From NCBI GenBank assembly GCA_949524905.1, contig CATINC010000005.1, positions 180,319 to 244,318 on the forward strand: a DNA stretch of 64,000 nt, in the 5' to 3' direction. Under the pieces are notes generated by a model. The model searched no databases. It saw nothing but the letters and a program-made list of their open reading frames with translations, and was not told the DNA's origin. The DNA is from Opitutia bacterium UBA7350. Lineage in GTDB: Bacteria; Verrucomicrobiota; Verrucomicrobiia; Opitutales; Coraliomargaritaceae. Of this stretch, positions 18,494 to 25,852 are shown one piece after another. A program made the position numbers and the translations under genes. How positions within the stretch are numbered: position 1 is the stretch's first letter; each line of letters opens with the position of its first letter.

Positions 18494-18905
18494 TTGGCTC
18501 AACCATCTAGATGCCATCCGTCCTAGCGTGGATTTGGGCATGCTTGTCTTGATCTGGTTGGTGCAACTCATAATTTATCCCGGTTTTGCTCATATGCGAG
18601 CGGAGACCTTTTCCCCTTGGCACAAATCCTACATGAATCGAATGGGATTTATTGTGGCACCGCTCATGTTAACTCAACCGCTTTTGATTGGACTGCAGAT
18701 ATGGTTGCAACCCGAGTTGCTTCATTTGGCTTCGGCGGCGCTGGTGGCTTTAGCCTGGTTGGCAACGGCGCTTTTTTCGGTGCCGGCGCATCATCATTTG
18801 CAAAAATGCGGCTACGATGCTGCTATGATTCAACGATTGGTCACCACAAACTGGATTCGCACCTTTGCATGGACCGGGGTTTGCTTACTGGGTTTATGGG
18901 CGTGA
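18483..18905 (+). CDS. Small integral membrane protein, unknown
   Basis: A 140-residue protein with four predicted membrane helices (about residues 18-36, 52-72, 78-100 and 122-140) and short loops; it carries HHHL after the third helix. No named family is recognised with confidence. The ATG lies 8 bp inside the asd frame, so translation is probably coupled to asd. It converges on malQ, with 12 bp of overlap at the stops. Confidence 0.75.
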   Translation: MESNWLNHLDAIRPSVDLGMLVLIWLVQLIIYPGFAHMRAETFSPWHKSYMNRMGFIVAPLMLTQPLLIGLQIWLQPELLHLASAALVALAWLATALFSVPAHHHLQKCGYDAAMIQRLVTTNWIRTFAWTGVCLLGLWA

Positions 18906-20438
18906 GCTTGGTAAACGCCCGTATAAGGCATTTAATTCCTTGATGTAAGCCCCGCTCGTTTTTTGAAATTGTTGGAGATCTTCCGTATGAAAGCGCCATT
19001 GCCAGTTACCTTCAGCACGACCGGGAGTGTTGAGTCGTGCTTCTGAATCAAGGCTTAGAAGATCTTGTAAGGGAACAATCGCGAGGTTTGCGGTCGAGCG
19101 TAAGGCCGACCGAATAAAATCCCAACCAATGTTTTCACCAGAGATGCCGTAGTAGCGTCGCACATGGTCACGGGTCGCAGGGTCTGCCTGCGAATACCAA
19201 CCGATGCTGGTATCATTGTCGTGTGTGCCAGTATAAAGAACCGAATTGGGCTGTAGATTATGAGGTAAGTAAGCGTTGTCAGCATCATCGCCAAAGGCAA
19301 ATTGCAGCACTGCCATACCGGGAAGGCCCGTCTGCGCCATCAGGGCTTTGACTTCAGGGGTGATTACCCCGAGGTCCTCGGCAATGATTCGAGCTTCTGG
19401 AAACGCCTCTGCAATTGCTTGAAAGAGTGCCAAACCAGGAGCGGGCTTCCAAGTGCCCTCGCGTGCTGTCGCTGCCTCTGCAGGAACAGACCAATAAGAT
19501 TCAAACCCGCGAAAATGATCAATCCGAAGGTAGTCATAAAGCTTGAGGTTTGCCTGCAGGCGTTCAAGCCACCATGCGAATCCATTAGCTGCATGTTCTT
19601 CCCAAGCGTATAGCGGGTTGCCCCAAAGTTGGCCATCCACCGCAAAATAATCTGGCGGTACGCCTGCCACTGCAAGGGGTTGTCCGTTTGCTTTGAGTTG
19701 AAATAAATTTTGATTAGCCCAGACATCCGCGCTGTCTAGAGCCACAAAAATAGGGAGGTCGCCCATGATACCCACGCCTTTCTTCTCTGCATAGGCACGA
19801 AATTTTTTATATTGAGCACTGAAGAGGTATTGTGCGAAGGCATGCATTTCCTTTTGTGCAAGGGCGGCTTCCGGCAGTTTCCAAGCATCACTCCTATGAG
19901 CATCGCGAAATTTCCTGGGCCAGTCTAGCCAGCATTGCCCATTAAAATGCGTTTTCAGTCCCATAAAAGAACTGTAGTCTTCTAGCCAGTGTGCTTCGGC
20001 GGCACGAAATTCCGCATACGGTTCATAGTCTGCAAGACGCTTGCTATTATTTTCAGTGAACTGGATATGGGCTTTTTCTAAAACAGGCCAAAAGCCCTCG
20101 TAGAGTCCCCCGAAGTCACATCGTTTTGTGGGTAGTCCCCGTAAATTAGATAATGCCTGCGCGTCGATTAAGCCTGCCTCAAGCAATGGGTCGAAATCAA
20201 TAAAGTAGGGATTACCGGCAAAAGCTGAAAAACATTGATAGGGCGAGTCTCCGAAACCCGTTGGCCCTAGGGGGCACATCTGCCAGACTCGAAAGCCGTT
20301 CTCGCTCAGCGCATCGATAAATTGATATGCGCCCTTGCCGAAATTACCAATGCCGGTGGGAGCGGGCAGGGAGCTTGGGTGCAATAATACACCTGCAGCA
20401 CGGTGATGAAGCCATTGGTAAAAGGGAGTCTTAGGCAT
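18894..20438 (-). CDS. malQ: 4-alpha-glucanotransferase (amylomaltase, GH77)
   Basis: MalQ moves alpha-1,4-glucan segments between maltooligosaccharides and acts in glycogen/maltose turnover in the cytosol. The 514-residue length fits bacterial amylomaltases. The N-terminal GVLLHPSSLP and IGNFGKGAYQF, the nucleophile region LRIDHFRGFESYW, the acid/base in IIAEDLGVI and the stabilising THDND are visible. The gene is monocistronic as far as can be seen; its 3' end overlaps the end of the convergent membrane protein gene. Confidence 0.95.
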   Translation of the reverse strand: MPKTPFYQWLHHRAAGVLLHPSSLPAPTGIGNFGKGAYQFIDALSENGFRVWQMCPLGPTGFGDSPYQCFSAFAGNPYFIDFDPLLEAGLIDAQALSNLRGLPTKRCDFGGLYEGFWPVLEKAHIQFTENNSKRLADYEPYAEFRAAEAHWLEDYSSFMGLKTHFNGQCWLDWPRKFRDAHRSDAWKLPEAALAQKEMHAFAQYLFSAQYKKFRAYAEKKGVGIMGDLPIFVALDSADVWANQNLFQLKANGQPLAVAGVPPDYFAVDGQLWGNPLYAWEEHAANGFAWWLERLQANLKLYDYLRIDHFRGFESYWSVPAEAATAREGTWKPAPGLALFQAIAEAFPEARIIAEDLGVITPEVKALMAQTGLPGMAVLQFAFGDDADNAYLPHNLQPNSVLYTGTHDNDTSIGWYSQADPATRDHVRRYYGISGENIGWDFIRSALRSTANLAIVPLQDLLSLDSEARLNTPGRAEGNWQWRFHTEDLQQFQKTSGAYIKELNALYGRLPSSRP

Positions 20439-20587
20439 GACGTGAGATTGTAATTTTAATTACATCAGGTCGAGGCGGATTCAATTTTATCTTTAAATAA
20501 ATCCCTCAAATTGTTGTTGCCATACGAGGGCAGAGCTTCATTTTTCTACGTTTCCTTAATTTTTTAACCTTCAGCCGAGACCTTATT

Positions 20588-20806
20588 TTGAGAGACGACT
20601 ATCTAGAACAAGCACAACAGGTGATCACTGATCCCATGATCTTGATCAATGTTGTTTCGCGCCGTGCCAAACAACTCAAAAGCGGTTATAAGCCTCTGAT
20701 CGAATCATTGGAGCGTTTATCTGCTGAGGACATGGCCTTGCGTGAAATCATTGATGGCAAGATCACCTACCAACTCGACGAATCCGAAGACGAAGCGGCG
20801 GTTTAG
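20588..20806 (+). CDS. rpoZ: RNA polymerase omega subunit
   Basis: Omega is the small subunit that helps assemble RNA polymerase around beta-prime. The 72-residue frame has the typical layout: ITDPMILINVVSRRAKQLKSG early, then a helix and EIIDGKITYQ before an acidic tail (DESEDEAAV). It uses a TTG start at 20588; no ATG is available in frame, and an ATT lies just before. smpB follows 108 bp downstream on the same strand. Confidence 0.85.
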   Translation: MRDDYLEQAQQVITDPMILINVVSRRAKQLKSGYKPLIESLERLSAEDMALREIIDGKITYQLDESEDEAAV

Positions 20807-20914
20807 TCCGAATTAAGCTAGTCTATGCTTTAGGTGTAGTGATCGGCGTTTGGAGTTTGTGCATGCTTGCGATTTTGTACTCGCGCAGCTTAGCTTGAAT
20901 ACATCCCAAATACC

Positions 20915-21388
20915 GTGCCTGCAAAAAAAAAGTCTACCGATGCCCGATATCGGGAAGTTCGCAACGCTAAAGCGACTCACAATTATTTTGTGGGAGATCG
21001 TTTTGAAGCGGGCATTGCTTTGCTGGGTACGGAGGTAAAGGCGATCCGCGAAGGCAATGCCCAGATTGGGGAATCTTTTTGTCGTATTGAGAAAGGACAG
21101 GTCTGGCTCTACAATAGCCACATCGGAGAATACAAATTTGGAAATTTGCAAAATCACGAACCCCGTCGCAAACGCAAGTTGCTCCTCCATCGCCGCGAAA
21201 TCGACAAACTTCTCGGGGCGATTGAGCAAGGCGGGAAAACCCTCGTGCCGCTACGGCTATTCATGAAGCATGGCCTCATTAAAATTGAAATCGCCCTTTG
21301 CACGGGTAAGAAACTCCACGACAAACGCGAGACCCTTAAACGGAAGGTCGCTCTGCGAGAAGCCGAACGCGATATGCGCCGGCGTTAG
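20915..21388 (+). CDS. smpB: SsrA-binding protein SmpB
   Basis: SmpB carries tmRNA to stalled ribosomes for trans-translation. The 157-residue protein has NYFVGDRFEAGIALLGTEVK at the N-terminus, the central beta-barrel with HIGEY and NHEPRRKRKLLLHRREI, and the basic tail ending GKKLHDKRETLKRK that enters the ribosome. The GTG at 20915 is the start; the next residues PAKKKS are the usual lysine-rich opening. The tmRNA gene itself (ssrA) was not seen. The stop overlaps the convergent alaS stop by 4 bp. Confidence 0.95.
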   Translation: MPAKKKSTDARYREVRNAKATHNYFVGDRFEAGIALLGTEVKAIREGNAQIGESFCRIEKGQVWLYNSHIGEYKFGNLQNHEPRRKRKLLLHRREIDKLLGAIEQGGKTLVPLRLFMKHGLIKIEIALCTGKKLHDKRETLKRKVALREAERDMRRR

Positions 21389-24120
21389 CTCAGTTTAAGT
21401 CCCTGCAATACCGCTACAAGTTTTCCGGTATCGGGAGCACCGCCCATCGCAAAATTGTCTTTGCCACCGCCTTTACCACCTAGCTCTTCTGCTAATTTGC
21501 GAATAATCGCACCGGCAGAATGCCCAGCTGCAATGGCAGCTTCACTCGCCTGCGCGCAGATGCCAACTTTGCCTTGAAAGTTTGCACCCAGAATGATGAG
21601 GCCGTCTTCAACCTGCCCTACCAATGAACCTGCCATGGAGCGCAGAGCGTTTGCGTCGGGCGCATCCACCACCGTCACCAAGACCTGAAGTCCATTCTCA
21701 AGCGTCTGCACAGATTCCAGTAATGCCTTTGCTTGAACCGCTGCTGCGGAGGTCTGAGCCTTTTTGAGAATCTTATCGGTTTCCATTACCAAAGCCTTGA
21801 GGCTCTCTGCATTTCCGTCGCGGGGAATTTCCACTGCGTCGATCCCCAGTTCCTTTAGGGTGATGTTTAGTTTTACAAGTTTCTCCATCTGCGAGGCACA
21901 AGCCTTGGCTTCTTGTGCGGCTTGTTCCTTGAGGTATTCTTTGGCAGCATCACCGCAACATGCTTCTATTCGGCGGATACCCGCCGCAATGGCGCCTTCA
22001 GATTTTATCTTAAAAAGTCCGATCTCAGCGGTATTGCGCACATGCGTTCCACCGCATAATTCCATGGAGTAACCATCGAGGGCATCCTCAGTGCCACCGA
22101 TTTTCACCACCCGAACCTGATCACCATACTTGTCCCCAAAAAATTGCATGACATCCGCACGATCCTTTATTTCCTGATGGGGAACTTCCGACCAGGTGAC
22201 CGCTTCCGCTGCTTGGATGCAGGTGTTCACCGCTGTTTCCAGCGCAGTGATTTGGGATGCCTCTAACGCTTTAGAGTTGAAATCGAATCGCAAACGATCG
22301 ATGGATACGCTAGATCCTTGTTGGGTGGCATTCGGTGAAATATGTTGATGGAGCGCCCAATGTAGGAGGTGGGTAGCGGTGTGATGTGCTTCGATAGGAG
22401 CGCGGCGTTCGCGATCTAAGGTCAGGGTGATGCTATCACCCACTTTGAAATTTATTTCGCCATCATTTGAAACAATATGCGCAATTGCGTTTCCGACCTT
22501 CTGGGTGCCTAAAATGGGATAGTTTTTACCGGTATGCTCAAGCGTTCCTCGGTCACCTTCCTGACCACCCATTTCGGTGAAGAGCACCGTTTGATCGGTT
22601 ATGAGGAGATGTTGTTCTTCCGTTTGGTGGAGTTCGAGGATTTCAGCTTCACAAGTATCTTGTTCAAACCCTAGGAAATTCGTGATTATTTGGGATTCGA
22701 GATCAAGGGCTTTAACAACAGTCTTTTTCTGAGCAGCACGAGCGCGTTGGCGTTGTTGCTCCATACAATCCTGAAAAGCAGCCACATCGACCGAGATGCC
22801 ACGCTCGCGCGCTAAGAGTTCGGTAAGATCGAGCGGAAAACCGTAGGTATCATAGAGAGCAAAAGCTTCTCCACCACTGATAGCGCCATCCGAGCATTGT
22901 TTTTCAAAGAGTTGTAAGCCGCGATCAAGGGTCTTATTAAAACTACTTTCTTCAGTCGCTAAAGTATCTTTGACTAGGCATGCACGTGTTGCGATCTCGG
23001 GAAAAACCACACCCAATTCCTTCACCAGAGGATCTACTAATTTCGGCAGGAAGGGCTCAGAACCATCAAAACCGAGGCTCCGTCCGTATTTTACCGCGCG
23101 GCGGAGGATGCGGCGGAGGACGTAATTTCGACCGCTGTTGCCGGGCATGATGCCGTCAGCAATCGAAAAGGCGAGGGTGCGTAGGTGATCCGCTACAACC
23201 CGAAAAGCAATGGCTTCTTTTAAGGCCTCCGAAGCTTCCGCTTCTTTTTCTGGATAAATATCGGTATAGGATTTTTGGCTGAGAGCCTCAATGGCACGAA
23301 AGAGCGGTTGAAAGATATCGGTAGCGTAATTAGTCGGCTTAGTAGAAAAATCGGTGAAGCCTTGGGTGTTTTGTATAATCGAGCAGGCGCGTTCAAAGCC
23401 CATCCCAGTATCAACGTGTTTTGCGGGCAGGTCGGTAAAACTTCCGTCGGCATTCGCGTTGAATTGAATGAAGACCAGATTCCAAATCTCGATACAGAGG
23501 TCAGAATCTTGGTTGACCAAAGTTCCCTTACTATCGCCCTTGGGGGTCAGGTCTACGTGTAGTTCTGAGCAGGGACCGCAAGGGCCCGTCTCGCCCATCA
23601 TCCAAAAGTTATCCTGTTTATTTCCAGAGATGATATGCACTTTGGGATCGAGTCCTGCTTTTTCAAAAATAACCTTCCAAAGGTCGTAAGCTTCCTGATC
23701 AAATGCGGCGGGATCTCCCGCTTGGGGTGAATAAACGGTGGCATAAAGCCGTTCGGGCGGAAATCCCCAAACCTCCGTCAATAATTCCCAGCTCCAGATG
23801 ATTGCCTCTGTTTTAAAATAATCTCCAAAAGACCAATTACCCAGCATCTCAAAAAAGGTATGGTGGTAGGTGTCGTATCCCACATCTTCGAGGTCGTTAT
23901 GTTTACCGCCCGCTCGGATACATTTCTGAGTGTCGGCAGCGCGGGGCGGGTCCAAGGGAGCTTTTTCTGTGCCGAGAAAATACGGTACAAATTGATTCAT
24001 CCCTGCGTTTGTGAAGAGCAGATTGGGCGAAGTCGGCATGAGCGAAGCCGAGGGCACGATGCTATGCCCTTTGGAGGCAAAGAAATCAAAGAAGGACTGT
24101 CGGATCTCAGCGGAGGTCAT
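21385..24120 (-). CDS. alaS: Alanyl-tRNA synthetase
   Basis: AlaS charges tRNA-Ala and edits Ser/Gly mischarging. The ATG at 24120 (MTSAEIRQSFFDFFASKGH) is the standard AlaS N-terminus; a start 24 bases upstream would add an unconserved octapeptide. The protein is about 911 residues. The class II core occupies about 1-260, followed by the tRNA recognition domain, then the editing domain with HTATHLLH and CGGTHVRNTAEIG zinc ligands (about 575-690), and a C-Ala domain at the end (GGKGGGKDNFAMGGAPD). All parts are intact. Confidence 0.96.
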   Translation of the reverse strand: MTSAEIRQSFFDFFASKGHSIVPSASLMPTSPNLLFTNAGMNQFVPYFLGTEKAPLDPPRAADTQKCIRAGGKHNDLEDVGYDTYHHTFFEMLGNWSFGDYFKTEAIIWSWELLTEVWGFPPERLYATVYSPQAGDPAAFDQEAYDLWKVIFEKAGLDPKVHIISGNKQDNFWMMGETGPCGPCSELHVDLTPKGDSKGTLVNQDSDLCIEIWNLVFIQFNANADGSFTDLPAKHVDTGMGFERACSIIQNTQGFTDFSTKPTNYATDIFQPLFRAIEALSQKSYTDIYPEKEAEASEALKEAIAFRVVADHLRTLAFSIADGIMPGNSGRNYVLRRILRRAVKYGRSLGFDGSEPFLPKLVDPLVKELGVVFPEIATRACLVKDTLATEESSFNKTLDRGLQLFEKQCSDGAISGGEAFALYDTYGFPLDLTELLARERGISVDVAAFQDCMEQQRQRARAAQKKTVVKALDLESQIITNFLGFEQDTCEAEILELHQTEEQHLLITDQTVLFTEMGGQEGDRGTLEHTGKNYPILGTQKVGNAIAHIVSNDGEINFKVGDSITLTLDRERRAPIEAHHTATHLLHWALHQHISPNATQQGSSVSIDRLRFDFNSKALEASQITALETAVNTCIQAAEAVTWSEVPHQEIKDRADVMQFFGDKYGDQVRVVKIGGTEDALDGYSMELCGGTHVRNTAEIGLFKIKSEGAIAAGIRRIEACCGDAAKEYLKEQAAQEAKACASQMEKLVKLNITLKELGIDAVEIPRDGNAESLKALVMETDKILKKAQTSAAAVQAKALLESVQTLENGLQVLVTVVDAPDANALRSMAGSLVGQVEDGLIILGANFQGKVGICAQASEAAIAAGHSAGAIIRKLAEELGGKGGGKDNFAMGGAPDTGKLVAVLQGLKLS

Positions 24121-24228
24121 GGGAGAGCATTTTGAGTTAAACACAAATGGACAGATACAGATTTGAATCTTCAGGGATAAAGTCGTTCCCGTTTAAGTTT
24201 TGGTTCGGTTTAAGACCATTGGAAGGAT

Positions 24229-25329
24229 CTAGAGATGGTCGAGGATGGCGGCACCCATGGCGCTGGTGCCGACCGATTCGAGGCCAAAGGCGATATCACC
24301 AGTTCGGATACCAGCGGTGACAGCCGTTTTGACGGCTGTTTCGATGGCGGTCGCCGCTTCCTTTTCGCCAAAGCTGTAACGGAGCATCATGGCGGCAGAT
24401 AGAATTTGAGCACAGGGATTGGCGATGCCTTGACCGGCGATGTCAGGCGCGGTACCACCAGAGGGCTCGAAGAGTCCAAAGGGGAGGCCGAGCTTATTAT
24501 TTTGAGCTCCGAGGCTGGCCGAGGCGAGCATACCCAAAGATCCGCAGATCACTCCCATTTCATCGGAGAGGATATCGCCAAACATATTTTCAGTGAAGAG
24601 GACATCAAATTGATTGGGGTCGCGGGCAAGTTGCATGGCGGCGTTGTCGACATACATATGGCTGAGTTCGATCTCAGGCGCGTGTTTGGAGAAGTATTCC
24701 GAGACGACCTTGCGCCAAAGGACCGAGGTTTCCAGAACGTTGGCTTTGTCTACGGAGCAGACTTTGCCGCCTCGGGTTTTAGCGGTATCAATGGCAACCT
24801 GAGCGATCCGTTCAATTTCGCTGGTTTGGTAAACCATGGTATCAATGGCCTGTTCTTCGCCGTTTTCGAGTGTGGTGGTTACTTTGGGTTCACCGAAATA
24901 TATTCCACCGGTCAGTTCTCGAATACAAACGATGTCGATGCCTTGAGGGATGCGCTCTGCCTTGAGTGGAGAGGCATCCGTCAGTTCTGCATAGAGCAAA
25001 CCGGGTCGAACATTCGCATAGAGTTTATAGGCTTGGCGGATGGGGAGGAGCGCGGCCCGTTCGGGTTGATCTTTTGGAGGGAGAGATTCCCATTTTGGAC
25101 CGCCAACCGAGCCGAAGAGGATGGCTTCACTGCGGTCACAGACCGCGCGTGTCGCATCGGGAAAGGCCAGACCGTGGTTGTCGATGGCAATCCCGCCAAT
25201 GTCGGCAGTTTCGTATTCCAAAGTAAAATCAAATTTTTTGCCGGTGGTTTTAAGGACTTCCAGAGCCACGTCCATGACCTCCGGGCCGATGCCATCGCCG
25301 GGTAAAACTGCAAATTTCAAGGTTTTCAT
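24229..25329 (-). CDS. leuB: 3-isopropylmalate dehydrogenase
   Basis: LeuB oxidises and decarboxylates 3-isopropylmalate in leucine synthesis, using NAD+. The 366-residue length is normal. The opening KFAVLPGDGIGPEVMDVALEVL, the RELTGGIYFGEP loop, the metal-binding FGDILSDEMG and the NAD-binding GLFEPSGGTAPDIAGQGIANP are all present. leuA, leuC and leuD are not in the window. The gap to alaS (108 bp) holds no clear terminator. Confidence 0.95.
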   Translation of the reverse strand: MKTLKFAVLPGDGIGPEVMDVALEVLKTTGKKFDFTLEYETADIGGIAIDNHGLAFPDATRAVCDRSEAILFGSVGGPKWESLPPKDQPERAALLPIRQAYKLYANVRPGLLYAELTDASPLKAERIPQGIDIVCIRELTGGIYFGEPKVTTTLENGEEQAIDTMVYQTSEIERIAQVAIDTAKTRGGKVCSVDKANVLETSVLWRKVVSEYFSKHAPEIELSHMYVDNAAMQLARDPNQFDVLFTENMFGDILSDEMGVICGSLGMLASASLGAQNNKLGLPFGLFEPSGGTAPDIAGQGIANPCAQILSAAMMLRYSFGEKEAATAIETAVKTAVTAGIRTGDIAFGLESVGTSAMGAAILDHL

Positions 25330-25395
25330 AATACTTGGTGAAAACCTTGCAGACTGAATTCCTCAGCGTTTGCTTCAAGCCTTTTCCTCTAAAGA

Positions 25396-25749
25396 CTATG
25401 CTTCAATGGTAGCGACCAAGGTACCCAAAAAGACGAGCTCGGTTTCACCGGTATTGCGAATGGCTTGAGTCTCCCCATCGCGGGTGATTTGTAGGGTTCC
25501 CGGAGTGAAAGGGTGTTCCTCCCCGTTATCGACCACCACGCCCTCACCCGAGAGGCAGTAATAAAAATCTTCTTCACCGTAGTGTGTGTGGGATCCGACA
25601 CTTGCGCCCGCTTCTAACCGAACGATGCCGACGCTTTTAATGGCACTACCAGGAAATAAATCCACAAGTTTATGCGCGGTGACCGTACCGACGCCTTCAC
25701 GGACGTTTTCGGCTACTTCAGGTATGACACTGTCCACTTTGATAATCAT
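25396..25749 (-). CDS. Small single-domain cupin protein
   Basis: A 117-residue cupin fold with the first motif GSHTHYGEEDFYYCLSGEG (metal ligands His, His, Glu) and the second motif FTPGTLQITRDGETQAIRN. The late ligand histidine of the canonical second motif is not obvious (TRDGETQ in its place). Such cupins bind a metal and may be isomerases, dioxygenases or sensors; the substrate cannot be read from the sequence. It lies between leuB and the sulfotransferase fusion on the same strand, with 66 bp to leuB. Confidence 0.8.
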   Translation of the reverse strand: MIIKVDSVIPEVAENVREGVGTVTAHKLVDLFPGSAIKSVGIVRLEAGASVGSHTHYGEEDFYYCLSGEGVVVDNGEEHPFTPGTLQITRDGETQAIRNTGETELVFLGTLVATIEA

Positions 25750-25852
25750 ACAATAAGCTTAGGGAGAACGAGCCCAGCGGCTATAAAAAAAGCCTGAGCT
25801 GGGTGAACTTTCTAGCAGAATCCATCCTTAGCACTCAGCTAAGCGGCAGAGT

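Noticed and set aside
24406..25305. A long 299-codon plus-strand frame antisense to leuB
   Set aside because: It mirrors the leuB coding sequence on the opposite strand; the leuB frame has full family conservation, so this is an antisense shadow.
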